64,000 nucleotides of DNA. It comes from Apostichopus japonicus. Taxonomy: Eukaryota > Echinodermata > Holothuroidea > Aspidochirotida > Stichopodidae. The position numbers and the translations under genes were made by a program. This document shows, one piece after another, positions 35,112-47,719 of this stretch. The notes under the pieces were generated by a model, which was given only the letters and a program-made list of their open reading frames with translations, did no database searches and was not told the DNA's origin. Location: the NCBI RefSeq assembly GCF_037975245.1, contig NC_092568.1, positions 1,676,001-1,740,000 on the forward strand, read 5' to 3'. How positions within the stretch are numbered: position 1 is the stretch's first letter; each line of letters begins with the position of its first letter.

Positions 35112-38100
35112 CAAAAGCACTTTTCTGAAGGATCAGACTCTTTCCAAGTTTTTCCCAGATACTGAGGAATGTCCAAATTTATAGAAAATTTGATATCTCA
35201 CTAAGGAGAAAATGCTTTGCGGATGACAGTCAAATGCATCTTGAAGTTTGATATCAGCATATCAGTGTGACCATTATTTGACATTCTAGCTGATTGACCT
35301 TTAAAGCGTCACGTATGACATTCTGTGAATTAAAGTATGTGCCTTTCAGAACAGTCTTGAGTTTTTATTGTTTTTCTTGTTTATTCGCAGACGATAGATC
35401 ATGCTGGCAGATCCAGCCTACCATGTGATTTAGTTATAATGCATTACAAGGGTAACAAGGTCATAACTACTGTAGGTTACACAGCAGAAATGTAACTTGT
35501 AATGTCTGAAATATACAGTATATAGTGTAATACCATGAGAGGCAAATAGGTATGGACAGGGGATGACAATGATATAATATAATGCAGTTAAATGCACTTT
35601 TGTGATATTTTATTGTTTTTGCCGGGGGGAGGGGGGAAGGTATCTACCCCTACTCCACCCTGCACCGAGGTATAATGTAGTCCTTAGTCATGTACTTTTC
35701 CCCTCTCCTCCAACTCAAACGTGGATATTTAATTTGAAAAGATGGGAATTTTGCACCGACCCACATTTGTGAATGTTTGGCTGCTTCTAAGGATCATTTA
35801 TAACTTGCCTGTACAACTAAAGAAAACGAGACTAAAAATTTGAAACTTGTTTAAATAAAAAAGTATAAATAAAATATGTAGCTGATTGCCAATGAAACAA
35901 TATCTTATATAATCGTTATGTCTGGTCTAAAATTTACCAATTTACACACTGAACATAATCAATGAAATATTGAACGGTACAGTAAGTGGAGATAAACCCC
36001 TCGAGAATTTTCTTTGAAGTATGAATATTGTTGTGATCTCTAGTTGTTGTGATCTCTGCCAAGTTTTAACGATTATGTGAGACTGCCAAGTCCCCCGTTC
36101 TCCGTTCGTCATAAAATGCTTTCCAACAAAGTCCAGACCCATCTGTGAGTTTACAATATGAAAGAGTCAACATTTTGAGTTAAAAAGTTTTAACATGAAA
36201 GAATAATAATAATAACAATAATACAATAAAGAAGTGGAATTTAAGTAAGCAGTTGCAGCGTAAACCAGTCTTAGATCCATCAAAATCAAATTGATAAATA
36301 CTATGTGTAAGTTTGAACTAGTAGATGATTGCCTGGGTCTTCTAGTTTGCTTATTAAAAATAAATTGAAAAATCTTTGAGAACATGACTCATAAAACCAC
36401 GATTGCAAAATGCACTTCCTCTTTGCGGCTTTGTGACGCCAGAAAGAGCCAAAAGTTCTGGGATATGCAGTATTTTAATGACTTTGAAGTGATGGCTGCA
36501 TGTATGAAAGCTCAAGTCATGCGTGTGATGGGAAATATCATGTGGGAACCTTATGTTGACATAAATTTTCATCATAATATATATTGGGATGCTTGATATG
36601 AATTCAGAACTCTTCATAATTGTTTATTACAATAAGGGCATAAACCAAAAGCCAATGAGTAAAGAAGCCAATGTTGTTTGCCGAAGTAAATCTCTGTATT
36701 ATCGATTTGTATGTGTGTGCGTGTGTCTGTGTGTCTACTCTTGTACTATAGATGTATGACACTGTGTGGTCTATGGATAAACCGTACTGAGAAACACACA
36801 TGAGGAGTTGTCGTTTATCCGCAGGAAATGTCTTTCATAAATCTGGCCAATGAGAAGGCTCCTTTACAGTGTCCAATCCTTTATTGGCAACGAATCAACC
36901 ATTTAATTGCAAAACCAAGGAAATTGTTTTTCAGTTAGCTGTGATTCATGCATGAGTCAATTGTCAAACTTCCTCCAAAATTCTGCAACTTTTTAGTTTA
37001 ATTGAGAGATGTTTTCTCCTGAAAAATGTATTCTCTTTCCTTTATGTCTAACATTCACCTTTAATAACATAGTGTATCTTGTTTTAGTTTTTTTGTTTTT
37101 TCTGTGAGTGGTTTTGTTGAGTATTTACTTCCTTCTTCATCAAACCTGTTTCCAAACGACTGCTGCACTTCCTCAATCTGGTAACTAGGTATGAGCACCG
37201 ACTTTTATCCATTGACCAGGTTCTCTTCTGTTTTCATTCTTGGCTCCTTCCCATGCTATTCTATCACTGTGAGATTCTAATAATAGCCTCTGTATTTCAG
37301 CTTGAAATTAAGCCTGAAATCCACCTTTATAAATTGACCATGATATGTATATACAGTACAGTAAGTGAGAAACAGCAGGACTCTTTGGTAACTTTAACAC
37401 ATGGTCAGAGAGGGTTTACTCTCAGGAGTTGAACTCAACAGCTGATATCTTCAAAAGTAAATTACAACAGAGCAAGTCCCATCAGACCCGCATCATCCAT
37501 GCAGGGAAAGTGTCTATTCATGACACCAGATGAGAACTCAAACTGTCAGGGCAGACAGGAGCAATAGGTTAAAGGGATAGTATTTAAGGCAAGTAGGCTG
37601 CAACACACTACAGTTGGTGCTCAGTTGTGTCACTATGAGACTCCAGCCATGTTTCATCTGTAAGTCTGTCAAAGAATTGCAAGTCTAATAGTTTGCTATT
37701 AAGAGAAACATTGGTCATTTTGTAGTTAAAGGTGATGACTAATTGGTCGACGGTTTTGCCTCCAAGACCTGATTCACATAATTTGACAGGGATAAGGATC
37801 TTGTTTTAACCTTGGGAAGGAAATAAATATGACCTGCCCAACCCATCTCCCACTAACCCACCCCCCCCCATGGACTGTCCACTTGTCTGTATGTTAGTAC
37901 TTTCGAGGCTGAGAACTCCCAGGAAAATACTTTTGGAAACTTTTACCATGCCAAGTTTTGGCTCTAGTAAATTGGTGACTATTAAGCAACAAAAATTGTG
38001 ACTGCTATATAACCATTAGCATGCTTGCAACGTACTCATATAAATCAACCAAATGGAATTCTTATAGCCTACTTCTTCCCTCAACTATACTAGAAAGACC

Positions 38101-38890
38101 AGGATGTTATTCCGGCTGTGACGAAAGAGCTGGAAAATGCAATTTCTTAACTCTTTCATTTTTCATACCATACCAATGCCAGAGGATCTCCCTTCCCAAA
38201 TACATTTAATGCCTTCTCTGCGAATCCTCCTCAGTGTTGGCCAAGTAGATGAATTATTTATATCTTCATGAAAATGCTTTCAGCAATTTTAGAAAGTTAA
38301 AAAACACCAGAACATAAAATATTTCTGCCAGCAGTCACATTTCCAAGGAAGTTTAGGCATGTTTTCAGCCAAATTTATAGTCGATCTGGGAAACAGTTGC
38401 ATCTTACAATTTTTCACTTCATGTGGTTTTGGCATGTTTCACCAGGTCTCAGATTAAACAAGGGTTCCTTTTTCTGATATTTACTCATGCATGGATAATT
38501 GGATGCCCAGAAGGAACTGAATCCACACTTATTTGCAATCACAGCAACAATAATTTCTAATAACAGGGTTAATGATGTCACATGTTTGGCTGGGTTGTGT
38601 TGAGACAACACTGTGTTCTTGACATGGTGAATGAAAATTTGTTCCAAAAGAGGAAAGATGTTTGGGAAAGTTCATATGATTTTCCCTAAGTTTTATGATT
38701 TGTTGGGGGTGGGGGGGGGGAGGCGGTCAGCTTAATTTCTGTCACTTTCACAGTGGCTGTGAAGTTGGATAAAATACATTTTTTTTCTAGTGGGTGAAAT
38801 GATGTACACAGATTTATGAGTTGACTTGTACAGTATCCAGCTGCTTGGATGAAGTAGACTATTTTTTTCAGATTTTTTATTTGATTAAAA
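35112..38890. other. Unannotated DNA with small simple repeats
   Basis: It holds an (AAT)n-type repeat near 36203-36228, a TG-rich patch at 36709-36740, C-rich tracts at 37859-37869 and a G10 run near 38711-38720. A 70-codon frame at 36384-36596 has a protein-like look (NDFEVMAACMKAQVMRVMG) but no splice context and no match that I recognise. Confidence 0.35.
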
Positions 38891-39400
38891 TGTAATGAAT
38901 GTTTGAATATTAAGCAGTGTCACAATTGAATTAATTGACTTAAGTTTGGTTTTACATGGAGCCACACCTGCATGTAGTTAGAACACCTCATGCATAATTC
39001 ATATTACTGTGTAATGAATGTTTGAATATTAAGAAGTATCATAATTGGATTTACTTTACCACCTGTAAGCACTACTGTAGATCATGCATAATTCATGTTT
39101 CAATGTAATGCTCATGTACATGTGGGTTAAGCTGTATGAGAATTGCATTAACAACTAAATTTTGATTTACATACACACAGCCACCTGGAAGTACTAGCTA
39201 ATGCATAATTCATGATAACTCCTGCATAAATGATAGCTAATGCATAATTCATGTTATGATGTATCAAATGAATGTAATTACACTGCATCAGAACTGAAAA
39301 TAAGTTAAGCATGTGCAGCCTTATGAAAAAACTAGCTCATGCAAAACTCATGTTACAAGGAAATAAGTTTTGCATGTATATTAGGTTGTGTCTGAAATGA
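38891..39400 (+). repeat. Degenerate array with repeated ATGCATAATTCAT motif
   Basis: GTAATGAATGTTTGAATATT occurs at 38892 and 39011 (119-bp period). TGCATAATTCAT-type words occur at 38991, 39085, 39202 and 39241, with a diverged TGCAAAACTCAT at 39340. The core word resembles binding sites of POU-homeodomain factors (family knowledge). The array may nonetheless be only a decayed minisatellite. Confidence 0.7.
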
Positions 39401-39562
39401 ATTTAATGCCTTAACTTTGAGTATAAATACTGCATAGCCACTTGAAAGTAAACACCCAAATCCATCGCAAGGACATATCCATAGGAAATATTCCAGTTTG
39501 TGAAGGATATATTTGAAGGAAGTGTTTTCTTTTTTTCATGGAAATGCACAATGTAGTGAATA
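39401..39562. other. Unannotated DNA
   Basis: Nothing identifiable. Confidence 0.4.
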
Positions 39563-39637
39563 AATATAAAAATATATACATATATACATGTATATATATA
39601 TATAAATATATATATATATTTATATATATTTACTAAG
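39563..39637. repeat. (TA)n-rich microsatellite
   Basis: Interrupted TATATA/ACATATATAC runs followed by TATATATTTATATATATT. Confidence 0.93.
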
Positions 39638-40369
39638 CAGCATCAGACCTTTCTGAATCAATTTAAGTTCACTGCAATCCCGAGAGTGCACTATGCACTA
39701 TACGTAGCGGATGCCTATTTACTCATTTGTATCAAACCTTTCCTGCTTAACTTAATATATGTCTCGCTGTATCCTAAGAGATCTTGGCCTTATTTCCACC
39801 TTGTCATTGCCAAGGATAAGGCCGTAGGTAGGTGGATTGAGGATTATAAATATAATTCTATATATTAATAGAAAATCATAAATAGGAGATTTATTTCATT
39901 GAATTTATGAACGATATGATTGTTTTTTTCATATGTAAAAGCACAGTGATATTGGAAATGGATTTTAAAGTACATCTTGACATTTCAACCAACTTTTATG
40001 GCAATTTGTTAATTGTTGGTCAGAAAAGTAGACGTTATAATGTGTGTTTTAAAGTACTGTACTGTACCTTATTGCATTCTACAGTATAATGTACTTTGTT
40101 TGTAGGAAGGGATGGAGAAGGGGGGGGTTATGTTGGTTTTAGTATGTGTGTGTGCTCTTGTGATAGAAGGGTACAGGTAGTCAGTTAGGGGTGTAGGTGG
40201 GACATGGATGGAACTGAAGATGTTTGTAGCTTGATGCTAAAGCATTAGAAAGGCAGCCTATATTGTATTAAGCAATATGCTACTAAGTATTGATTAGTTG
40301 TCCACATATGTGTATGCAGACTAATCTAACACTGTGGTAGTAGAATCCGTTATGTAACCATGAGTACCC
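39638..40369. other. Unannotated DNA
   Basis: Nothing identifiable. A G9 run lies near 40119-40127. Confidence 0.4.
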
Positions 40370-40440
40370 ATACTGTACCTCCCTCTGTACCTCTCCCTCT
40401 ACTAGTAAGTGCCCCACTTCTACCTTCCAGCTGGCTATTG
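40370..40440 (+). repeat. Weak R1-like fragment
   Basis: It has TACCTCCCTCTGTACC, TCTCCCTCTACTAGTAAG and TGCCCCACTTCTACCTTCC. It resembles the distal plus-orientation R1 words but lacks the core. Confidence 0.3.
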
Positions 40441-40670
40441 ATACTACAGACCCATCAGAAAGGTATATTTTGCTAATTGCCCTCTGTTTTCATTATCTCT
40501 ACAAGATACATCAATTTTATCCAATCTTGTATAATTCTCAAAACCCCCAATACTTACCAGGTTGGGTATCTACGAACGACGACACTTACTGACTCCCAGA
40601 ACTTAAACCAGGCTTGAAAATGGGATTTGTAAAACCCAGCCAATACAAAACATGTTAAAGGGTGTAGATC

Positions 40671-40800
40671 TGGAAGGAGAAGGTTAGTGACCTTAGACTG
40701 GGTCATTGGGGGCGCAGTTCAACAAGAATGTTACCGGTTAAAAGGATAGGGTAGATAGGTGTGCATAGGTAAAGGAGACATGTTAGTGAGGAGTGAAGTT
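40671..40800 (-). repeat. R1 dispersed repeat, minus orientation
   Basis: In order: GGAAGGAGAAGGTTAGTGACC, here as GGAAGGAGAAGG and TTAGTGACC, then GGTCATTGGGGGCGCAGTTC, AGAATGTTACCGG, GGGTAGATAGGTGTGCATAGG, given as GGGTAGATAGG and TGTGCATAGG, AAAGGAGACATGTTAGTGAGG. This is one of the fullest copies. Confidence 0.75.
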
Positions 40801-42550
40801 AATAGGGTTCACCAACTACATATGAACTATGTTCAAGTACATGTAACTACAGATAATTAACAATATGTGTTCGTACTTATAAATGCTGATCCTCATGTGA
40901 CTTGTATGAATTCCCTTGCAAAAGACAAGCAGAAATTGTTCTTACTTCTGATTATTTTTGTCTTTTTTTAATACTTGAAGTGCAACTTGACTATCGAGCT
41001 AAATTTCAGCTGCATTGTTTATAGGATTCTAATTTATTAAAGAGAGCATTGAAAGTTACCACAAAGATAAACCACAGAGGTTGGTACATACTGTATGTCA
41101 TTATTGAAATTGGGGCTTTATCCAAAAATGAGAATTTCACAATTCACGGCGTGCATGTCAAATTTGCTTCCCATTTTGTGACATTGTGTTCAATTTTGAG
41201 AGCAAATAATAGATGAGTATTCAAATGGGAGGATATGACAACCTTGCAATAAACTACTTTGTTTTATTTTATATGATATTTTTTGTACTTGTATTTTTAT
41301 ATCAATAGTGCTAATTCATAGTCAATGTTGACCTGCAGATGGTCTGTAAATATGTCTATCATGTTTACATGAAATAAAATGGTGGGATCTCAGTCAGTTT
41401 TATGTCAACAAAATTGTCACTTTTTGATATCCGAGATATAACGAGAAATGAAGAAGTTATTAAATCCTCCGAGGCAATTGATAACAGTGTGAAGACTAGG
41501 CTGTATGCAATTCTACATGCATGCAGCAGATTTATAATCCGTAATTTCATCGTATAAAATATCATGGATGTCACAGTGTTTGATGTGCTGCAATTCATTC
41601 TGTTTGATACTCAATCCTTTTTCTATTATTTTGTAGGATATTGAACCCTAACCCTCTCTACTGCTTATATGCAATATTTTGCTTCAGTTTCCCCTTGAGC
41701 TAATACCCCTTTGGCCATGACATTTTCTAAAAGAAAATTGGAATTTTTTGTTTTCCCTGTTTAGTCTTTTCCTTGGCGATCAGTTCCAATGTCTGTTCTC
41801 GTTTATACTCAAGATCCTTTCCCGACGATCTCCATGGATCCCGCATCAGTTGTTTATTAACTCTTAACGATACTTTTGAAAGCGTGTCGGAAGGTAGAAT
41901 ACCGAGTTGGAATATTTGTTTTAATGTAGCAGCTTGCCTCTTATTTCATTACCAAGAAATGCTCGTCCTCTTTGGTCGTTCCTTTTATTTATTTTTTTTT
42001 TTTTATCCTATTTTTACTTATTCATATAACTCGCTATTTTACAAGACAGGCCTCTCTCGTAACTGATGTGTTCAATAATGGATGTCCCTCCGTTGGCAAA
42101 ATGAATTTGTAATTTGAAAATGAGCAGCCGTGAAATGTTACCGGAACAGTGACTTGTAAAACTGAGGGAACTCTGGAGAATTAAGCGGCAGAATTACTAA
42201 CGACTGCGGCTGCTATTGGTGGCAGTCTGTGATATTGTCTTTCAGTGCCTGTTTCCTTTGATTGGAGCACGTAGAGAGTTTATTTTTTTATCCTAAATGG
42301 AAGAAATCAATGATGGCTCAAGGGTATGCTCACCAATGTTATTACTTTTCTTTACAGGATTACATTTCAGCGATACCAGAGGATTCTGGGTGATTTTCAG
42401 GAATTTATTGAATTTTGGGGGATTTTTCCAGGGCATCTCAAAGTTACCGCACACAAAATTTGTTCAGAATTGGGTGGTTGGGAACAAGTGTACAAACTTT
42501 CCGATTGGTTTGCAAAATCTCTGATGCAACACTGTACATATTTTTTTTGT
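40801..42550. other. Unannotated DNA
   Basis: No gene found. Two overlapping frames at 42297-42571 follow an acceptor-like TTTCTTTACAG but run into G-rich repetitive DNA and have no recognisable motif. Confidence 0.35.
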
Positions 42551-42562
42551 GGGGGGGGGGGG
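42551..42562. repeat. G12 homopolymer
   Basis: Twelve consecutive G residues preceded by a T-rich stretch. Confidence 0.95.
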
Positions 42563-42733
42563 CAAAAATAAAATCAATTTAGGAAGAAGACTAAAAAGGA
42601 AGAAAAATCCAGCTCTTTGCTGACAACTATAGGTTATTACAGGTACATACAGTAAGTACTGTATGTTAAACTTTTCATTTGATGTTGATTGAAGCCTGCA
42701 TTTATTGGAAAGAAAAAAAATAACGTTCCTTGC

Positions 42734-43190
42734 CTACATACTCTGTACTGGTGCTTTTACTCATGAGTTCTAGTCTTGATATTGATGCTTGAGTATCAAT
42801 GACTCTGTAACAATATCTACATACTCTGTATTGGTGCTTTTACTCATGAGTATTAGTCTTGATATTGATGCTTGAGTATTAATGTCTCTGTAACAATACC
42901 TACATATTCTGTACTGGTGCTTTTACTCATGAGTTCTAGTCTTGATATTGATGCTTGAGTATTAATGTCTCTGTAACAATACCTACATATTCTGTACTGG
43001 TGCTTTTACTCATGAGTTCTAGTCTTGATATTGATGCTTGAGTATGAATGACTCTGTAACAATACCTACATACTCTGAACTGGTGCTTTCACTCATGAGT
43101 ATTAGTCTTGATATTGATGCTTGAGTATTAATGACTCTGTAACAATACCTACATATTCTGTACTGGTGTTTTTACTCATGAGTTCTACTG
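42734..43190 (+). repeat. 83-bp minisatellite, ~5.5 copies
   Basis: Units start at 42734, 42817, 42900, 42983, 43066 and 43149, an exact 83-bp period. Each has CTACATAYTCTGTACTGGTG, then TACTCATGAGTWYTAGTCTTG and ATTGATGCTTGAGTAT. Copies differ by a few bases. No unit is coding. Confidence 0.97.
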
Positions 43191-43197
43191 ATATGCT

Positions 43198-43480
43198 TAG
43201 TCATGAATGAATAAAGATTGGCAATGATATTTGTACCCAGAAATAAGGCTGGTAAGTGGTACCATTTCTCATGAGTAAGGCTTGATACAGGTATATGAGT
43301 GAGGTTTGGTATATGAGTTAGGTTTGGTGTATAGTGAGGTTTGGTCCTAATAATTGTTTGGCTTGATATTGATCTGTTTAGTCATGAATAAGGATTGGCA
43401 ATGATATTTGTACTCCAAAATAAGACTTGATACTGGCATATTGACTCATGAGTATTATTAACGGCTTTGGTACTATCATT
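43198..43480 (+). repeat. Diverged continuation with ~181-bp duplication
   Basis: TAGTCATGAATGA, AGATTGGCAATGATATTTGTA and AATAAG words at 43198 recur at 43379. Words such as TTACTCATGAG and CTTGATATTGAT are shared with the adjacent 83-bp array, so this is probably its degraded flank. Confidence 0.7.
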
Positions 43481-43799
43481 AGTACTCATATGTTTGTCCT
43501 GTTATCATTATGTGTACACTTGAACCAGACTTGGTCACTTAATATGGAAATGCCTGCTCTGTACTTAACACAGTTTAGCACTGATAGGTACCTGTACTCA
43601 TGGTAAGCAGGGATTGATACTAGTTCTACTGGTATAAAGTCAGTTGTGGTACTGATATCTGAGCTCATTACTTTGTGAGTTGTGAATGTTAGTAATTCCT
43701 ACTGTATGTGTGTGTGTGTATCCTGAGAAGGTACTCATTACTGTTGCTTTGAACTAGTATAACTAATACATAACATCAATCTCACCCTTACAAGTGTTT
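43481..43799. other. Unannotated DNA
   Basis: Further CATGAG/GGTACT-like decay products of the neighbouring arrays. No gene. Confidence 0.35.
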
Positions 43800-44207
43800 T
43801 TATAATTTTTCTGTTTCCTCCTGTAATGAATTAATGAAGTCTCTCCACTGTTTCCTGTTTAGTACATGTGTATACTCTGCCAACAGTGGTGCGTACTCAC
43901 TCCTGTATGCGTTTGGCCGTCTCCTAACTTGTACACTCGTATATTTGCATATTCTTTTAGCCCCATTAGGTCTTTGAGTATTGCCTGTTGCCCTTGATGC
44001 TGTCTTTATTTGCTCAGACTTTAGCAAAGTGTTTGGACCTTGCCCTGATACAAGCCGGCCTTTGAGAGGTTGAAACAAAGATGATCTTCTAACGAAGATG
44101 ATCTTGTGACAGAAATAGAAAATGCAGAACATGTTCTTCACTCTGTTTGCTTCTGCATCTGTGATCAAGATAACTTTTTCATTCGTCGCTGGATGTGTGC
44201 CAAGCAA
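43800..44207 (-). CDS. Candidate coding segment, unknown product
   Basis: This minus-strand frame is open for 135 codons and ends in TAA at 43800-43802. Its C-terminal third looks protein-like: Arg/Lys-rich, with VRRRPNAYRSEYAPLLAEY and NRKQWRDFINSLQEETEKL, the latter a plausible amphipathic helix with a single Trp. The N-terminal part (FCIFYFCHKII) looks like intron read-through, so a real exon might begin near the YNNNAG-like sites before RRSSLFQPLKG. There is no ATG at the listed start. I recognise no family. It could be a retroelement remnant, an exon of an unknown gene, or a chance frame. Confidence 0.25.
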   Translation of the reverse strand: MLGTHPATNEKVILITDAEANRVKNMFCIFYFCHKIIFVRRSSLFQPLKGRLVSGQGPNTLLKSEQIKTASRATGNTQRPNGAKRICKYTSVQVRRRPNAYRSEYAPLLAEYTHVLNRKQWRDFINSLQEETEKL

Positions 44208-44238
44208 GACGAGACATTTTCAACTCAAAACTAACTCA

Positions 44239-44406
44239 TTAGCATAGTATATTGGAGACACGGTGAAACTGTAGCATTTGATGAAAATGGTTTAATTTTG
44301 CTCGTATTGCTTTGTCAGGTGCTGGAGGCGTGGCTCGGAAATATCTGCTCTTGATGTAGGCCTGCGCTGATCTCAAGACATTCCTGGCTGAAAGTATCTC
44401 TCAAAG
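44239..44406. other. Exon-like island with conflicting strand signals
   Basis: On the plus strand, an acceptor (TTGCTCGTATTGCTTTGTCAG, as TTGCTCGTATTGC then TTTGTCAG) ends at 44318 and a strong donor CAAAG|GTGAGC begins at 44407. All three frames of that 88-nt interval contain a stop, which would fit a non-coding exon. On the minus strand, 44400-44239 is open for 53 codons, with a basic stretch RSAQAYIKSRYFRATPPAPD and then KAIRAKLN. It lies just upstream of the minus-strand open segment at 43.8-44.2 kb. Only one reading can be right. Confidence 0.25.
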
Positions 44407-44844
44407 GTGAGCATTAAAGGGACGGCAGAATCACGATGATTAAACTGTCGATGGTTTTCAAGCAGCTCGTTGAGTGTATTATTACCTACATTAGTGTCAC
44501 AAGAGATGTGTGAATGCCCACAGAAATAGTTTACTTCCCGAAATATAGAGCAACAGGTAGCCCCTATCTCTTAGGACATGTTCATAACAGATGTACATAA
44601 GCTTAGCCTAATTTGCATAAAAGCATCTGGGCTGAAGTTATTGTCATAATGTGATTGCAATATGATTGAACCTGTTGATTTTTTTTTACCATTCTGGGTC
44701 AGAAGAAATATTTCATGTAGTGTTCAGGCATACTAATCAGTGAAAACTGGTTAAAACTTGAATGAATCTTGAGGAAAGGGCACTAGGGTTCTACACTTTG
44801 AGCTTCATTTTAGGGAAGTACTTGATCAAAAAACATGGTTGTAT

Positions 44845-45185
44845 GTGGCATTACAAGGCAGTCTTGCAGCATCACGAGGCTAGCATTATGAGGCTGAAAG
44901 ATATCCCAAGGCAAGCTTATGAAGCATATTAACGTACATGTATGACAGTCATGCAAGCATTACAATGCATTGGGATGTAGGAGCAGGGTGTGGTCCATAA
45001 CATCTCCCTGGTAAGAGGCAATATGAGGCAAGAATGCACAAGGTATAAAAAGGCATTAAGTGGCTGAAGGCATTACAAGGCAAGCATTGTGAGACATTAG
45101 AAATCAGGAGACAAAACAAGGCTACTATTATAATGCATTGCCAAAAAGGATACATTACAATGCAAGCACAACAAGGCTGCTTTAA
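44845..45185 (+). repeat. Degenerate CATTACAAGGCAAG minisatellite
   Basis: Short units near 13-26 bp, such as GCATTACAAGGCA, GCATTATGAGGC, GGCATTACAAGGCAAGCATT and CATTACAATGCAAGC, recur irregularly over about 340 bases. The 106-codon minus-strand frame here reads through this array. Confidence 0.75.
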
Positions 45186-47518
45186 GATAGACCCTCTGGT
45201 GCTAATTTTGTGAAGTCTAAATGATTTAGTTTGCAGTGAATGCATCTTTCTAACACACTTATGCACCAAAACATATATATAAACTACAAATAAACTTAAC
45301 TGTCGAGGCAGTCCTGCCTACTTTCATGCATTTTTGGCCGATATTACACCCCAAACCTGTCAAATCACGACCTAGTTTGCCGTACAATCCTCCTCCATCT
45401 TGCCTTGCAGCGGGAAACCACCGCTGGGTTTTGGCATATATGATCTATTATTTCCATAATGACAATTTGATAAGATTTTACGATGCTGGAGTATATTTTT
45501 GGGTCAGTCGTTCTTTTAAAAAAAAGAAAACTTGTGAAGATTATATTTGAGCAATATTTTACATTAAATTATAAAATATTGGGCAGGGTTTGACACACAA
45601 AATACAAAATTACATAGTGTGACTTGTCAAGTTGCATTCAGTGTAATTTACTAAAACAGTCCTGAAAATTCATGACCTGCTTTTGTATACAATTTAACAT
45701 CTACCAAAAAAATGGTTGAGAATGTTACAAAAAGGATTTCAGTTGTGACTTACTAGTTAGCATTCATGTGGGGAAAACTTGTGAATGGTAGATCTCTGTT
45801 TGAACCAATACTACGATCCTCCCCCCTCCACCCTCCCCCCCACCCTCCCACCCTTGTCCATCTATCCTCCTGGTTACTTTGTACGGATTATCATGATTAA
45901 TCTTTAATACAAGACCCCAATTCAAATGTTTGAAATTATTTCTCGCAGTATTTCCAGTGACCTTTTTGTGTATGAATTATCTGTACACAAATAGGTTTTT
46001 GAATGAATCTTGAAACTGTTAGACATGGTGCATGATAATATATGCACTTTGTGCCACCGTGCATTTGCTATCATCGCTAGATACTCCAATCCACATTTGC
46101 ATAATTGGATGAATAATTTACAGAGGTTATCTTGAAGAAACGTGGAGGATTTTGTTAGGATCCATGAAATGAAATGTTTAACTGTGCATTAATTGGGTCA
46201 AACATGTTCTTTTAAGCTGAATGAAACCAACAATGAATATGAAGTAGGAAACATTCTACTTTTGTCATAATGTCTGCCTTTTTCTATTTTTTGTATAATA
46301 TAATAATTAATGGTGAAATGTTGGTTTGTTTAAGATGAAAAAGAACAATACAAAAACAAAATCAAAGAAAAAGTGAAAAGACAAAGAAAAAATGGAAGTT
46401 AAATCACTTCAATTAAATGAATAAACATGGACTAGATCTTTATGAATATATTAACAGGGTACTGTACATGACAGTTTTTTCATGCATAGATAATTTGAAA
46501 TATTTTTTGTGAAACATAAGGATGGAAGCATAGTTGATGTTTTAAGTGCAGACTTACAAACATTATAATGCAAGATGTACCTTTAAGATAAAAAGGTTTT
46601 ATTCATGCAAGCATCTTCAAATTACCTTTTACATATCTAGAGCTAAATCATCGTGATGAACTAACTTCCCAGACATTTCACGCTTGCGATGTCAAATTGG
46701 CAAAGAAATACATAACATATAAACTATTATTAATCCATGACATGTTTCAGGACATACAAAAAGCCTCTTTCAGCAACCTTTCTTTCGTCTATATTGAGTC
46801 ATTTGGGGAGGGAAATGTTGGAGACAAGAAGGATCATTTTGTGGCAGCACTTAAACCCTTGGATTGATGGATGGTCTGTTTGGGGTTGGTGATCTACGAC
46901 AGTCCGAATAAAGTCAGATGGCTGATAAGATCGATCACCTCATCTTCAGAGCGAACAGAACCGTATGAAATTTTGGCTCGAATAGGCTTAAAATCCTCTC
47001 TAAGATTTTTAGGTGATTTACCCAGAAATTTGCTACCATTCTGTCCCGCTGTAACATGATAAAATGACGGCTGTATTTATGATCCCATTCATTACAAAAA
47101 TGTCAGGACGTACGGCAAGACGAGAATGTCCTAAAATTTACGGGATACCGATGTCCGGACGTTTTGAGGGGACGAGAGTTTCTCTTTAAAAGTAGATTGA
47201 GGTACGAGATAATGAGAAGGGAATAGTCTCGCATGCCAAGGTGGACGATGTGCACATCTTTTGACGGATTTACACCATTAGTCATAGACGTGTCGGTGAA
47301 AGTGTGGCTCAAGTCTGTCAAGAATGGATTTTAGGAAACGGTGGAGAAAATTTTCACAAGTGATTCAGACGGAAGGGCTTCCTTATTGTGAGGCGGGATT
47401 GATGAGAGGTGTGGAAGAAATTAGGGCTGGAATTAGCCAAACTCGGAAAACAGATAACTCCCTCTCACGGGGGTGACAGAATGGTCAAACAAAACGAAAG
47501 TGTAGAGCTGGAGTGAGC
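45186..47518. other. Unannotated DNA
   Basis: A C-rich stretch at 45820-45850 may be an R1-type distal fragment. The rest shows no gene or clear repeat. A slightly CpG-richer patch lies at 47100-47310. Confidence 0.35.
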
Positions 47519-47537
47519 GAATAATAATAATAATAAT
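47519..47537 (+). repeat. (AAT)n microsatellite
   Basis: Six consecutive AAT-type units. Confidence 0.9.
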
Positions 47538-47624
47538 TGTGGAAATATTGTTACACATATTGAGATGACATGTCTTTAAAGCTATTTCTGATCAGATGTC
47601 TGATGGGTTGTAATTATAGTTGCC

Positions 47625-47640
47625 GGGGGGGGGGGGGGGG
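47625..47640. repeat. G16 homopolymer
   Basis: Sixteen consecutive G residues followed by TGGGAGGGGAG. This is the longest G run in the window. A G9 run follows at about 47708-47717. Confidence 0.95.
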
Positions 47641-47719
47641 TGGGAGGGGAGTGAAAGTGATAAGGTGAAGAAGGAAGCAGATTCTTATTTCTAATTGTTT
47701 TCTATCTGGGGGGGGGGTT

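Noticed and set aside
42734-43190. Regular 83-bp spacing considered as a CRISPR array
   Set aside because: The whole unit repeats, with no unique spacers, in a eukaryotic context. It is a minisatellite.
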